Below are positions 46,804 to 56,252 of a stretch of 64,000 nt of DNA, one piece after another; the stretch's first letter is position 1, and every line of letters starts with the position of its first letter. A program made the translations under genes and the position numbers. Source of the DNA: Paenarthrobacter sp. (GTDB lineage: Bacteria; Actinomycetota; Actinomycetes; Actinomycetales; Micrococcaceae); the NCBI GenBank assembly GCA_031179305.1, contig JAPSHX010000001.1:288743-352742 (forward strand). Direction: 5' to 3'. The notes below the pieces were generated by a model. The model saw only the letters and a program-made list of their open reading frames with translations, made no database searches and had not been told where the DNA came from.

Positions 46804-47580
46804 TTATCCAGCGTCGCTGACCTCGAGGTAGGGGTCCGCCCAAGCGCTGATGATCCGTGCAACCCGTGCTGCCTGACCCTTCCCGGTGAGGAGATGTTCG
46901 CTGCCCTCCAGGGAGATAAAACTCCGGGGGTGGCGGGCGGTGCGGAAAATTTCGCTGGCGTTATCGATCCCCACAGTGTTGTCGGTGGGGGAGTGCATCA
47001 CCATCAGCGGCTTGTGGAGGGTGCGGATGCAGTCGCGCAGATCGGCGCGTTCCACATCCTCCACAAAGTGGCGCCGGACCTCCATGGGCCGTCCCCCAAG
47101 GTCAACCACAGCGCTGCCGTCCCGCAGGATGGAGTCGATTTCCGTGTCGAACATGTGCTCAACGTGTTTGGGTTCGTAGGGTGCACCAACCGTCACCACG
47201 GCGTTGAGGCCGGGGATGTCGCGGGCTGCGGCGAGAACCGCTGCACCTCCGAACGAGTGGCCCACCAAGAGTGAGATTCCCCGGCCTTCCTCCCGCATGA
47301 AGTCCGCAGCCAGGATGGTGTCGGCTACTTTGACGCTGAACGACCCCGCAGACCATTCACCTGCGGAGTTGCCCAAGCCGAGGTTGTCGAAGCGCAGCAT
47401 CCCCACACCCTGCTCGGCGAGTCCTTTGCAGATCCGGGATGCGGCGGGGCTGTCCTTGCCGAGCGTCAGGCCGTGCGAGTACAGCCCCCAACCCCGGACG
47501 GGTCCTTCGGGCACGTCCACGATGCCGGCCAGGGTGTCGCCAGTACTTCCCGTGAAGCTGATCTTCTCAGAGCGTGACAC
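46804..47580 (-). CDS. Alpha/beta hydrolase
   Basis: A 258-residue hydrolase with nucleophile motif GHSFGG (Ser about 108), a likely acid Asp in HSPTDNTV and the catalytic His in GSEHLLTG. HGLTLGKDS near residue 36 would give the oxyanion hole. It resembles the hydrolase domain that in some bacteria is fused to an OsmC-like domain. The substrate is unknown. GTG 47580 has AAGGAG upstream. Confidence 0.87.
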   Translation of the reverse strand: MSRSEKISFTGSTGDTLAGIVDVPEGPVRGWGLYSHGLTLGKDSPAASRICKGLAEQGVGMLRFDNLGLGNSAGEWSAGSFSVKVADTILAADFMREEGRGISLLVGHSFGGAAVLAAARDIPGLNAVVTVGAPYEPKHVEHMFDTEIDSILRDGSAVVDLGGRPMEVRRHFVEDVERADLRDCIRTLHKPLMVMHSPTDNTVGIDNASEIFRTARHPRSFISLEGSEHLLTGKGQAARVARIISAWADPYLEVSDAG

Positions 47581-47637
47581 GCTGATCTCCTTGCGTTGGA
47601 TGAGGGTTGCGGTGATGACAGGCTACGACACTGGATT

Positions 47638-47687
47638 AACGACGACGGCGCCGCTCACCATCAGTGGTGAGCGGCGCCGTCGTCGTT
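47638..47687. terminator. Perfect 23-bp hairpin after the sdh operon
   Basis: Arms 47638-47660 and 47665-47687 are perfectly complementary over 23 bp with a TCAG loop. It lies 25 bases after the sdhB stop and upstream of the hydrolase gene. It should end the sdhCDAB transcript. Confidence 0.88.
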
Positions 47688-47711
47688 TGGTTCCTTAGGA
47701 GACCGGCAAAA

Positions 47712-48494
47712 CTAGATCTTGCGGGCCAGAATGGCCTGCTTGACCTCGGCGATTGCTTGGGTCACCTGGATGCCACGGGGGCATGCTTCCGAGCAGTTGA
47801 AGGTGGTGCGGCAGCGCCACACGCCTTCTTTGTCGTTCAGGATCTCAAGGCGCATGTCTCCGGCGTCATCACGGGAATCGAAGATGAAGCGGTGTGCGTT
47901 GACGATCGCTGCCGGGCCAAAGTACTGGCCATCGGTCCAGAAGACCGGGCAGGAGGACGTGCACGCAGCGCACAGGATGCACTTGGTGGTGTCGTCAAAG
48001 CGCTCACGGTCCTCAACGGACTGCAGGCGTTCCTTGGTGGGCTCGTGGCCCTTGTTGATCAGGAACGGCATGACTTCGCGGAAGGACTGGAAGAAGGGTT
48101 CCATGTCCACAATCAGGTCCTTCTCCACGGGAAGGCCCTTGATGGGCTCCACGGTGATGGGCTTGGTGGTGTCCAGGTCCTTCAGGAGAGTCTTGCAGGC
48201 CAGGCGGTTGCGGCCGTTGATGCGCATGGCATCAGAACCACAAACACCGTGGGCGCAGGAACGGCGGAACGATACGGAGCCGTCGATTTCCCACTTGACC
48301 TTGTGGAGGGCATCCAACACGCGGTCCGTGCCGTACATGGTCAGTTTGTAGTCGTCCCAGCGTGCTTCGTCCGAGATTTCGGGATCGTAGCGGCGCACGC
48401 GCAGCGTGATATGGAACGTGGGAATTTCACCGTCGCCGGCAACACTTGCCGGAAGCTCGATCTTGGAAGCGGGCTCTGCCATTTCGGTCGTCAT
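47712..48494 (-). CDS. sdhB: Succinate dehydrogenase iron-sulfur subunit
   Basis: The 260-residue electron-transfer subunit of complex II. The 2Fe-2S site is in RRSCAHGVCGSDAM with the following RLAC, the 4Fe-4S site in CILCAACTSSCP and the 3Fe-4S site in CRTTFNCSEACP. It passes electrons from SdhA to quinone at SdhC/D. Its ATG overlaps the sdhA stop by one base, and a 23-bp hairpin terminator follows. Confidence 0.97.
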   Translation of the reverse strand: MTTEMAEPASKIELPASVAGDGEIPTFHITLRVRRYDPEISDEARWDDYKLTMYGTDRVLDALHKVKWEIDGSVSFRRSCAHGVCGSDAMRINGRNRLACKTLLKDLDTTKPITVEPIKGLPVEKDLIVDMEPFFQSFREVMPFLINKGHEPTKERLQSVEDRERFDDTTKCILCAACTSSCPVFWTDGQYFGPAAIVNAHRFIFDSRDDAGDMRLEILNDKEGVWRCRTTFNCSEACPRGIQVTQAIAEVKQAILARKI

Positions 48495-50293
48495 TAGTAC
48501 TTACGCTCCATCGGCTCGTAACGGGTGAAGATGACGGGCTTGGTCTCAAGACGGATGCCCGCGACGGATTCCGCCGAGGAGTCGACGGTGACGGACGTGT
48601 CCAGGTAAGCCATGGAGTGCTTCATGAACTTTTCGTCGTTGCGGTCCGGGAAGTCCTCGCGGTAGTGACCACCGCGGGATTCTTCACGGTGGAGGGCACC
48701 AACGGTCATGACCTTGGCCATGTCCAGCAGGAAGCCAAGCTCCACGGCCTCCAGGAGGTCAAGGTTGAAGCGCTTGCCCTTGTCCTGCACAGTGACGTGC
48801 TTGTAGCGCTCTTCGAACGAGGCGATGTCGCGAAGGACCTGCTCCAGCGATTCCTTGGTGCGGAACACCTGCATGTTGGCGTCCATGGTGTCCTGCAGTT
48901 CCTTGCGGATTTGGGCAACACGCTCGGTGCCATTGCCCGTCAGCAGGCCGTCCAGGATGCCGCGGGTCATTGCCTCAGGGTCCTCGGGAAGCTCGACGAA
49001 CTCAGCGGTCTTCGAGTACTCCGCAGCGGCAATACCGGCGCGCTTACCGAACACGTTGATGTCCAGTAGCGAGTTGGTGCCGAGACGATTCGAACCGTGC
49101 ACGGAAACGCAAGCAACTTCACCGGCTGCGTAGAGGCCCGGCACAATGGTGTCGTTGTCCTGCAGCACTTCGGTGGTGATGTTGGTGGGGATGCCGCCCA
49201 TAGCGTAGTGCGCCGTGGGGAAGACGGGGACAGGGTCGGTGAACGGCTCCACACCCAGGTAGGTGCGGGCGAACTCCGTGATGTCCGGAAGCTTGGCCTC
49301 GATGTGTGCAGGCTCAAGGTGGGTCAGGTCCAGGAGGACGTAGTCCTTGTTGGGGCCGCAGCCGCGGCCTTCGCGCACTTCGTTGGCCATGGCGCGGGCC
49401 ACGATGTCGCGGGGTGCGAGGTCCTTGATGGTAGGGGCGTAACGCTCCATGAAGCGCTCACCCTCCGAGTTACGCAGGATGGCACCTTCACCACGTGCGC
49501 CCTCGGTAAGGAGGATGCCCAGGCCGGCGAGGCCGGTCGGGTGGAACTGGAAGAACTCCATGTCTTCCAAGGGGATGCCGCGACGGAACGCGATGCCCAT
49601 GCCATCACCGGTGAGGGTGTGTGCGTTGGAGGTGGTTTTGAAGACCTTGCCGGCGCCGCCGGAGGCGAACACCACGGACTTGGCCTGGAACACGTGCAGT
49701 TCGCCGGAGGCGAGGTCGTAGGAGACCACGCCGGCGACACGCTTCTGCTTGTAGGGGGTTCCGTCTTCGCGTACTGCGTCTTCTTCGACGATCAGCAGGT
49801 CCAGGACGTAGTACTCGTTGTAGAACTCAACGTTGTGCTTGACGCAGTTTTGGTACAGCGTCTGCAGGATCATGTGGCCCGTACGGTCGGCTGCATAGCA
49901 AGCGCGGCGGACGGGTGCCTTGCCGTGGTCACGGGTGTGGCCACCGAAGCGGCGCTGGTCAATCCGGCCCTCGGGCGTGCGGTTGAAGGGCAGACCCATC
50001 TTTTCCAGGTCCAGCACGGCGTCGATGGCTTCCTTCGCCATGACCTCGGCTGCGTCCTGGTCAACCAGGTAGTCGCCGCCCTTGATGGTGTCAAAGGTGT
50101 GCCATTCCCAGTTGTCTTCTTCGACGTTGGCCAGTGCTGCGCACATTCCACCCTGGGCCGCACCGGTGTGCGAGCGGGTGGGGTAGAGCTTGGTCAGTAC
50201 CGCGGTGCGTGCTCGCTGACCGGATTCGATCGCGGCGCGCATGCCGGCGCCACCTGCACCGACAATGACGACGTCGTACTTATGGACCTGCAT
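48494..50293 (-). CDS. sdhA: Succinate dehydrogenase flavoprotein subunit
   Basis: The 599-residue catalytic subunit oxidising succinate to fumarate. Covalent FAD His is H42 in SHTGAAQGG after the dinucleotide motif [12 protein letters not shown] (9-20). The substrate site shows [14 protein letters not shown] and the later [21 protein letters not shown] is also present. ATG 50293 is preferred, with GAGAGAG upstream; TTG 50314 is in frame. The gene lies between sdhD (99 bases upstream) and sdhB. Confidence 0.97.
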   Translation of the reverse strand: MQVHKYDVVIVGAGGAGMRAAIESGQRARTAVLTKLYPTRSHTGAAQGGMCAALANVEEDNWEWHTFDTIKGGDYLVDQDAAEVMAKEAIDAVLDLEKMGLPFNRTPEGRIDQRRFGGHTRDHGKAPVRRACYAADRTGHMILQTLYQNCVKHNVEFYNEYYVLDLLIVEEDAVREDGTPYKQKRVAGVVSYDLASGELHVFQAKSVVFASGGAGKVFKTTSNAHTLTGDGMGIAFRRGIPLEDMEFFQFHPTGLAGLGILLTEGARGEGAILRNSEGERFMERYAPTIKDLAPRDIVARAMANEVREGRGCGPNKDYVLLDLTHLEPAHIEAKLPDITEFARTYLGVEPFTDPVPVFPTAHYAMGGIPTNITTEVLQDNDTIVPGLYAAGEVACVSVHGSNRLGTNSLLDINVFGKRAGIAAAEYSKTAEFVELPEDPEAMTRGILDGLLTGNGTERVAQIRKELQDTMDANMQVFRTKESLEQVLRDIASFEERYKHVTVQDKGKRFNLDLLEAVELGFLLDMAKVMTVGALHREESRGGHYREDFPDRNDEKFMKHSMAYLDTSVTVDSSAESVAGIRLETKPVIFTRYEPMERKY

Positions 50294-50391
50294 ACCAGAT
50301 GCTCTCTCTTTCAAAATTCAGATGGTCGGCGGAGGCTGCTCCGCTACGTCAGGCGAACCGGTTCACTCAAAGGAGTAACCGGAGGGCGCCG

Positions 50392-50868
50392 CTACGGGGC
50401 CGGGCAGAAACCGCCAGGCAACTGGACGCCGTCGACGACGGGGCACGGGTCGAAGGTGAAGATCACCAGTGTGCCGAGGATGATGATGACCAGGGTGGCC
50501 GCGTAGAGGACCATCTTGAGCCAGAAGCGCGTGGAATCCTTCTCGGCGTAGTCGTTGATGATGGTGCGGACGCCATTGGTTCCGTGCAGCATGGCAAGCC
50601 ACAACATGGCAAGGTCCCAGAACTGCCAGAACGGATCGGCCCACTTGCCGGCAACGAAGCCGAAGTCGATGGCGTGGATGCCCTCGCCCACCAGCAGGTT
50701 CACGAACAGGTGGCCGAAGATCAGCACCACCAGGACGATGCCGGAGAGGCGCATGAAGAGCCAGGCGATCATTTCGAAGTTGCCACGGCTGGAGCCGGTG
50801 CGGTTGTACTTCGGAGCGATCTTGCCGGAGCCGATTTTTCCACTGCGTGGGGATTCGATGGTTGTCAT
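50392..50868 (-). CDS. sdhD: Succinate dehydrogenase membrane anchor subunit
   Basis: A 158-residue membrane subunit with three helices. RLSGIVLVVLIFGHLFVNLL and LAMLHGTNGVRTIINDY are the quinone/haem-side motifs of SdhD proteins. The C-terminal tail (PCPVVDG, PGGFCPAP) has two Cys. It starts three bases after sdhC. Confidence 0.9.
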   Translation of the reverse strand: MTTIESPRSGKIGSGKIAPKYNRTGSSRGNFEMIAWLFMRLSGIVLVVLIFGHLFVNLLVGEGIHAIDFGFVAGKWADPFWQFWDLAMLWLAMLHGTNGVRTIINDYAEKDSTRFWLKMVLYAATLVIIILGTLVIFTFDPCPVVDGVQLPGGFCPAP

Positions 50869-50871
50869 GGC

Positions 50872-51252
50872 TTAGTGGCCTCCCAGCGCGAGGGAAAGGT
50901 GGCGGATGGCGAAGCCTGCGAACGTGACAAGCCACAGCGCAAGCACGACCCACAGCAACTGGCGCTGGTACTTCGCGCCCTTCTTCCAGAAGTCGATGGC
51001 GATCACACGCAGGCCGTTGAAGGCGTGGAAAATGATCGCGGCGACCAGGCCCGTTTCACCCAGGGCCATGAGGGGGTTCTTGTATGCGCCAATGACGGCG
51101 GTGTAGGCCTCAGGGGACACGCGCACCAATGAGGTGTCCAGCACATGGACCAACAAGAAGAAAAAGATCACTACACCTGTAATGCGGTGTCCAACCCAGG
51201 ACCACATGCCTTCACGGCCGCGGTACAAGGTGCCAGCTGGTTTTGTCGGCAC
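50872..51252 (-). CDS. sdhC: Succinate dehydrogenase cytochrome b subunit
   Basis: A 126-residue, three-helix subunit. MWSWVGHRITGVVIFFFLLVH in part is the conserved Ser/Arg quinone-site helix and IIFHAFNGLRVI carries a haem-binding His. GTG 51252 has AGGAAGG upstream. It is the first gene of sdhCDAB. Bases 51253-51507 form the divergent promoter region with manC; they contain a small GCCTA-AATC-TAGGC hairpin (51337-51350) but no gene. Confidence 0.92.
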   Translation of the reverse strand: MPTKPAGTLYRGREGMWSWVGHRITGVVIFFFLLVHVLDTSLVRVSPEAYTAVIGAYKNPLMALGETGLVAAIIFHAFNGLRVIAIDFWKKGAKYQRQLLWVVLALWLVTFAGFAIRHLSLALGGH

Positions 51253-51507
51253 TGATTAAACCTTCCTGCAACACAGCGGCGCTGGCATGGGATCCACGCG
51301 GGGGGAACGCCTGCTGCGAGAGCACTCGTAGCTCACGCCTAAATCTAGGCTTCGCTAACAGCATATTCAATTTAGGACGGGCTTCTCTGCTTGTTAATTC
51401 CATGTTTCCTGCCGATATTCAGGCGATTTTCGGCAGTGCCTGAGACGAACGCCACACGTGTGTCCCGCTGCGGGGGCTTGTCGCCCGGCACAGGATAAAG
51501 TGTTGCG

Positions 51508-52641
51508 GTGAGTACAGAAGACGCGAAATACCCGGAATCGCCATTGAACCGCTTCCATGCGGTTATTCCGGCGGGCGGTGTGGGGACCCGGCTATGGCCA
51601 CTCTCGCGTGCCGCTGCGCCCAAGTTCCTCCACGATCTGACCGGTTCGGGCAGCACGTTGTTGAGGGCTACCTATGACCGCCTGGAACCGCTGGCCGGTG
51701 AACGGGTCCTTGTTGTTACCGGCGAAGCGCACCGCGCAGCCGTATGCCGCCAACTCCCCGAAGTCGGGGACGACGAGTTGGTGCTGGAAAGTGAGCCCAA
51801 GGACTCCGGTGCCGCCATCGGGCTCGCCGCAGCCATCCTTTACCGTCGCGATCCGGACACCATCATGGGTTCGTTTGCGGCGGACCATGTCATCAGCCCG
51901 GACAACCTGTTTCAAGAGACTGTGCGCGAGGCCATCTACACCGCGGCTACAGGGAAGATCGTCACCATCGGCATCAAGCCCACTCATCCATCTGTCGGAT
52001 TTGGATACATCCGCTCCGGTGCGGCGTTGAATGTTGACGGTGCCCCGAACGCACTTGCTGTTGCTGAGTTCGTGGAGAAGCCCAGCCAGGAAGTGGCTAA
52101 CAAATACGTCGAAGCGGGGGACTACGTCTGGAATGCGGGCATGTTTGTCGCTCCGGTGGCGCTCATGCTCAAGCACCTGGAAGCCAACCAGCCGGAGTTG
52201 TTCAAGGGCCTCCAGGAAATCGCCGAGGCGTGGGACACGCCGGAGCGCTCGGAAGTGACGTCGCGCGTGTGGCCCACGTTGCCGAAAATCGCCATCGATT
52301 ACGCCGTGGCTGAGCCCGCAGCGGAAGCTGGCGACGTCGCCGTCGTGCCTGGTACTTTCCGTTGGGACGACGTCGGCGACTTCGCCGCGATCGGCCGCCT
52401 CAACAATGCCGGCGATGTTGATGAAGTGACGGTGCTTGGTGAAGGTGCACGTGTGTTCGCGGAGAATGCCAGTGGCGTGGTGGTTTCCGATACCAAGCGC
52501 GTCATCGCGTTGATCGGCATCAAGGACGTGGTCATTGTGGACACGCCGGACGCGCTCCTTGTTACAACCAAGGAACACGCGCAACTGGTCAAGGGCACTG
52601 TTGACGCCCTCAAAGCCAGTGGCGACACGGACGTGCTCTAA
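51508..52641 (+). CDS. manC: Mannose-1-phosphate guanylyltransferase
   Basis: A 377-residue nucleotidyltransferase that makes GDP-mannose from mannose-1-phosphate and GTP for glycans. The GTP-binding signature PAGGVGTRLWPLSR is at 21-34, and FVEKPS and WNAGMFV lie mid-protein. It is the short single-domain type, without a C-terminal isomerase domain. The GTG start is preceded at six bases by TAAAGT, a possible -10, so the mRNA may be leaderless. Confidence 0.92.
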   Translation: MSTEDAKYPESPLNRFHAVIPAGGVGTRLWPLSRAAAPKFLHDLTGSGSTLLRATYDRLEPLAGERVLVVTGEAHRAAVCRQLPEVGDDELVLESEPKDSGAAIGLAAAILYRRDPDTIMGSFAADHVISPDNLFQETVREAIYTAATGKIVTIGIKPTHPSVGFGYIRSGAALNVDGAPNALAVAEFVEKPSQEVANKYVEAGDYVWNAGMFVAPVALMLKHLEANQPELFKGLQEIAEAWDTPERSEVTSRVWPTLPKIAIDYAVAEPAAEAGDVAVVPGTFRWDDVGDFAAIGRLNNAGDVDEVTVLGEGARVFAENASGVVVSDTKRVIALIGIKDVVIVDTPDALLVTTKEHAQLVKGTVDALKASGDTDVL

Positions 52642-52660
52642 GGCATCCGCTTATACCGTG

Positions 52661-52718
52661 AGCCACCTCTTTGGTTGTCCTGCGTCTGAACGCAGCGTAA
52701 CCAAGAGGTGGCTTTCGT
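52661..52718 (+). terminator. Terminator after manC
   Basis: A long stem AGCCACCTCTTTGGTT/AACCAAGAGGTGGCT with one bulge encloses a second hairpin CTGCGT-CTGA-ACGCAG, followed by TTCGTTCTTC. Confidence 0.8.
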
Positions 52719-52751
52719 TCTTCGGGTCCCCCGCATGGCTAGAGTTGTGAC

Positions 52752-53957
52752 GTGCGCAATTACACGACTGAAACCGAGCCCGCTCCCGTTGTGAGTCCTT
52801 GGGTTGATGAACTGCTTCCCGGACTCATCGACTTCCGGCGTGACCTCCATGCGCACCCCGAGCTTTCCTTCAAGGAATTCCGCACCACCGACAAACTGGT
52901 GGAGCGGCTTGAAGCAGCCGGATTGAAGCCGCGGCGCCTGGAGGAGACCGGACTGACGGTGGACGTGGGCGAGGGCCCCATTGCTACGGCCCTTCGCGGG
53001 GACATCGACGCACTGCCGATCATTGAGGAAACCGGCCTGCCGTTCGCGTCGAAGAACCATGGCGTTACCCACGCTTGCGGCCACGACGTCCACACCACTG
53101 CGATGCTCGGCATTGCCTTGACGCTGCAACGGATGCACAAGAACAATCCGCTGGGCGGGACGGTCCGGATCATCTTCCAGCCTGCCGAGGAGACCATGCC
53201 CGGCGGTGCACTGTCCTGCATTGAGCAGGGAGTGCTTGAAGGTGTGCCGCGTATCCTGGCGCTGCACTGCGATCCCCGGATCAACGTGGGCCAGATCGGC
53301 ACCCGCATCGGTGCCATCACCTCCGCCTCGGACACCATTAAAATTGAGCTCTCCGGCCGAGGCGGACACACGTCGCGGCCGCACCTGACCGAGGACCTTG
53401 TCTTCGCGTTGGCGCAAATAGCGGTCAACGTGCCGGCTGTCCTTTCCCGCCGGGTGGATGTCCGCAGCGGCGTATCGGTGGTGTGGGGCCAGATTTCAGC
53501 GGGCTCCGCACCGAACGCCATCCCGGGCACCGGCTACATGGCGGGCACCATGCGTTGCCTCGATCGCGATGCCTGGCACAGTGCGGGGGAGCTGCTGGAC
53601 GACGTCGTGAGGCAGGTCGCCGCGCCCTACGGCGTGGACGTCCACTTGGAGCACACCCGTGGCGTACCGCCTGTAGTGAACTCTGAGCACGAAACGGCCC
53701 TCATCGAAGCCTCAGCCCGCGCGGAACTTGGCGAAAATGCGGTGGTCCTCACGCCGCAGTCCATGGGTGGCGAGGACTTTGCCTGGTTCTTGGCCGACCT
53801 GCCAGGGGCCATGATGCGGCTGGGCACGCACACCCCCGGCGGCGAAGAATACGACCTCCACCGTGGCGACTTCATCGTTGACGAGCGTGCTCTCGGCTAC
53901 GCCATCCGCGTCCTGACAGCAGCTGCCCTGCGCACCATCCGCGACCTCGAACCGTAA
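52752..53957 (+). CDS. M20-family amidohydrolase
   Basis: A 401-residue zinc-dependent hydrolase of the M20D group (hippurate/IAA-amino-acid hydrolase, N-acyl amino acid amidohydrolase). Metal ligands are seen in THACGHDVHT (about 111-120), PAEETMPGGAL and LHCDPRI; the dimerisation domain starts at about 200 with SGRGGHTSRPH, and MGGEDFAWFL is near the end. The natural substrate is unknown. GTG 52752 lies six bases after TAGAGT, another leaderless-type start. Its stop codon is followed immediately by a 66-bp palindrome. Confidence 0.92.
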   Translation: MRNYTTETEPAPVVSPWVDELLPGLIDFRRDLHAHPELSFKEFRTTDKLVERLEAAGLKPRRLEETGLTVDVGEGPIATALRGDIDALPIIEETGLPFASKNHGVTHACGHDVHTTAMLGIALTLQRMHKNNPLGGTVRIIFQPAEETMPGGALSCIEQGVLEGVPRILALHCDPRINVGQIGTRIGAITSASDTIKIELSGRGGHTSRPHLTEDLVFALAQIAVNVPAVLSRRVDVRSGVSVVWGQISAGSAPNAIPGTGYMAGTMRCLDRDAWHSAGELLDDVVRQVAAPYGVDVHLEHTRGVPPVVNSEHETALIEASARAELGENAVVLTPQSMGGEDFAWFLADLPGAMMRLGTHTPGGEEYDLHRGDFIVDERALGYAIRVLTAAALRTIRDLEP

Positions 53958-54023
53958 CCCAGCTGAGTCGCAGTTCAGGTCGTTCTCAGCGCTGAGAACG
54001 ACCTGAACTGCGACCCAGTTGGG
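53958..54023. repeat. 66-bp palindromic dispersed repeat, copy D
   Basis: The best palindrome of the four: CAGTTCAGGTCGTTCTCAGC pairs perfectly with its mirror arm around AGCGCT, and the ends are CCCAGCTGAGT and ACCCAGTTGGG. The GTTCAG/CTGAAC pair replaces GATCAG/CTGATC of copy B, a second compensatory change. It directly abuts the amidohydrolase stop codon and lies upstream of ohrR. Confidence 0.95.
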
Positions 54024-54045
54024 TAAGCACGGCATACTTCGGTTG

Positions 54046-54064
54046 TGCACAATTGAATTGTGCA
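54046..54064. promoter_or_regulatory. OhrR operator
   Basis: TGCACAATTGAATTGTGCA is a 19-base palindrome, perfect except for the single centre base, 14 bases before the ohrR ATG. The core ACAATT-AATTGT matches known OhrR operators. Reduced OhrR should repress ohrR and probably ohr from here. Confidence 0.88.
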
Positions 54065-54078
54065 CTATCGTTTTATCC

Positions 54079-54513
54079 ATGAGTGATGCACCACGCCTCC
54101 GCCATCAGGTCTGCTTTGCGCTGTACTCAGCGTCCAAGGCAGCGACGGCGGTCTACCGCCCGGTATTGGAAGACCTCGGCCTGACGTACCCGCAGTACTT
54201 GGTGATGCTGGTCCTCTGGGAGCAGGAACCGCGCAGTGTCCGCGACCTCGGTGCGGAACTGGGCCTCGACTCCGGCACCCTATCGCCCCTGCTCAAGCGC
54301 CTGGAGGCCATGGGGCTGGTGGAACGCCATCGCTCGGCAGAGGATGAACGCCGGGTGGACGTGGTCCTTACCGACGCCGGCACCGCCTTGAGTGCCCGGG
54401 CACAGGCTGTGCCCAAGCGTCTCGCCGACGCCGCCGGCCTATCGCCCGAAGAGATCGAGCAGCTACATGCCACACTCGGCAAGCTCACGGCAGCACTGAA
54501 TAGCTCACTCTGA
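54079..54513 (+). CDS. ohrR: Organic-peroxide-sensing MarR-family repressor
   Basis: A 144-residue MarR-family protein with the OhrR features: the peroxide-reactive Cys12 in LRHQVCFALYSASK and the following TYPQYLVMLVLWE, with a winged helix at about 55-100 (LGLDSGTLSPLLKRLE). Oxidation of Cys12 by organic hydroperoxides releases the operator. ATG 54079 gives the standard length; upstream frame would run through the operator. ohr begins 51 bases after. Confidence 0.95.
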   Translation: MSDAPRLRHQVCFALYSASKAATAVYRPVLEDLGLTYPQYLVMLVLWEQEPRSVRDLGAELGLDSGTLSPLLKRLEAMGLVERHRSAEDERRVDVVLTDAGTALSARAQAVPKRLADAAGLSPEEIEQLHATLGKLTAALNSSL

Positions 54514-54564
54514 CAGACTCCCGAAAATCCCGGGACATCCATTCCCAAAGAGAACGGAAACACC

Positions 54565-54996
54565 ATGAAGACTCTTTACACCGCCGAGGCATTGGCATCC
54601 GGCGAAGGCCGCGACGGCAACGCCCGCACCAACGACGGAAAATTGGACGTCGCCCTCGCCAGCCCCGTGGAGCTCGGAGGCAACGGGGAAGGAACCAACC
54701 CCGAGCAGTTGTTCGCAGCTGGCTACGCAGCGTGCTTCCACTCGGCTTTGCGCCTGGTGGGCCGTAAGGAACGCGTCGACCTCAGCGACTCGGCCGTTGC
54801 AGCCAAAATTCACTTCGGTGCACTGACGGACAGCGAAGGATATGGACTGGCCGCCGAACTCGAAATCGCGCTGCCCGCCCTGGACCGCGGTACTGCGGAG
54901 CAGTTGATGGCCAAGGCGCACCAGATCTGCCCCTACTCCAACGCAACGCGCGGCAACATGGCCGTAGACCTCAAGCTCGTGGAGTTCGCAGCATGA
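54565..54996 (+). CDS. ohr: Organic hydroperoxide resistance protein
   Basis: A 143-residue Ohr/OsmC-fold peroxidase that reduces organic and lipid hydroperoxides with lipoylated proteins as reductant. The peroxidatic Cys57 is in AACFHSAL and the resolving Cys122 in ICPYSNATRG; the catalytic Arg lies in the N-terminal loop. AGAACGG lies upstream of the ATG. Its stop overlaps the start of the oxidoreductase gene (ATGA). Confidence 0.96.
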   Translation: MKTLYTAEALASGEGRDGNARTNDGKLDVALASPVELGGNGEGTNPEQLFAAGYAACFHSALRLVGRKERVDLSDSAVAAKIHFGALTDSEGYGLAAELEIALPALDRGTAEQLMAKAHQICPYSNATRGNMAVDLKLVEFAA

Positions 54997-56006
54997 GCGC
55001 CGTGACAACCGAAACCCGCGAAATCCAGCTTGCCTCCCGCCCGGTCGGCCGCCCTGCTCCGGAGAACTTCCGGCTGGCAACAGCGCCCCTTCCCGAGCTC
55101 GCGGAGGGCCAGCTCCTGGTGAAGAACCAGTTCATGTCCGTGGATCCGTACATGCGTGGCCGCATGAACGACGTCAAGTCGTACTCGGCGCCCTTCCGCC
55201 TGGATGCAGCGCTCGACGGCGGTGCGGTAGGTGAGGTGATCGCGTCCCGTTCGGACGCGCACAAGGTGGGTGACGTCGTCGTGCATCAACTTGGCTGGCG
55301 CGAGCACGCGGTGGTGGACGCCGCGGCGACTACGCCGGTCCCCAGTGGCCTTGCCCCAACATCAGCGTTTCTTGGTGCTTTGGGAATGACCGGCCTGACT
55401 GCCTACGCTGGTTTGCTGAAAGTTGCCGAGTTCAAAGAGGGCGATGTGGTCTTCGTGTCCGGAGCGGCAGGTGCCGTCGGTTCGATGGTTGGCCAGATCG
55501 CCAAGGCCATGGGCGCTGCCAAGGTCATCGGCAGTGCCGGATCGCCGGAGAAGGTGGCCCGCTTGTTGGAGCTCGGCTTCGATGCTGCCTTCAACTACAA
55601 TGATGCTCCCGTGCTGGACCAGCTGACGGAAGCAGCAGGGGAGCGCGGCATTGACGTCTACTTCGATAACGTGGGCGGCGAGCATCTCGAAGCAGCCCTG
55701 GCAACGCTCACGGTTGGCGGGCGGGTAGCAATGTGTGGCGCCATTGCCCAGTACAACTCTACGGAGCCTCCGGTGGCTCCGAGGAACCTGGCGGTTGCTA
55801 TCGGGAAGCAGCTCACCCTGCGCGGATTCCTGGTGGGCGGGCAGCGACAGCACGCCGCCGAATTCGCGCAGAAGATGGCCGGTTGGCTCGCCGATGGGTC
55901 TGTCAGCTACGACGAAACAATCGTGGATGGACTGGAAAATGCTCCGCAGGCATTCATGGACCTGTTGGACGGCGCGAACACGGGGAAGATGCTGGTTCGC
56001 CTCTAG
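54993..56006 (+). CDS. NADP-dependent MDR-family oxidoreductase (CurA / leukotriene B4 dehydrogenase type)
   Basis: A 337-residue zinc-free medium-chain reductase. FMSVDPYMRGRMNDVKSY in part near 45-62 is the family's N-terminal signature, and the Rossmann motif is VSGAAGAVGSMVGQIAKAMG (about 152-171). Relatives reduce alpha,beta-unsaturated aldehydes and ketones. Its overlap with ohr suggests a joint job: clearing enals that arise from lipid peroxides; this is inference from context. Confidence 0.9.
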   Translation: MSAVTTETREIQLASRPVGRPAPENFRLATAPLPELAEGQLLVKNQFMSVDPYMRGRMNDVKSYSAPFRLDAALDGGAVGEVIASRSDAHKVGDVVVHQLGWREHAVVDAAATTPVPSGLAPTSAFLGALGMTGLTAYAGLLKVAEFKEGDVVFVSGAAGAVGSMVGQIAKAMGAAKVIGSAGSPEKVARLLELGFDAAFNYNDAPVLDQLTEAAGERGIDVYFDNVGGEHLEAALATLTVGGRVAMCGAIAQYNSTEPPVAPRNLAVAIGKQLTLRGFLVGGQRQHAAEFAQKMAGWLADGSVSYDETIVDGLENAPQAFMDLLDGANTGKMLVRL

Positions 56007-56060
56007 CCCATACGTAAAAACGCGTGTGACTTGCGCACCCGGCTACTGCTTGGTAACAAA

Positions 56061-56078
56061 AGGTCAACAATCTGACCT
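56061..56078. promoter_or_regulatory. Inverted repeat upstream of the nucleoside transporter
   Basis: AGGTCA-acaatc-TGACCT is a perfect 6-bp inverted repeat with 6-base spacer in the 246-base gap before the BMP lipoprotein gene; it could bind a nucleoside-responsive repressor. The gap also has TGCGC-TTCG-GCGCA (about 56136-56149), a small tetraloop hairpin. No coding sequence or known riboswitch was seen there. Confidence 0.4.
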
Positions 56079-56252
56079 GCAGTGATCATTTGTGGTAGCT
56101 GGGTGTGTTGCAGGCCACTAGTGTTGGTTTCATCAATGCGCTTCGGCGCAGCTGCGAGCATCAGTGAAAACAGAATTTCTGCCTCGGGTATAGGAAACGG
56201 ACACTCATTGACCATCCGTCGTAGCGCCAATCACTTTCTTCCTGGAGGAAAA

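Noticed and set aside
56007-56252. Purine or other riboswitch before the nucleoside lipoprotein
   Set aside because: Only a small tetraloop hairpin and an inverted repeat were seen; no conserved aptamer blocks.
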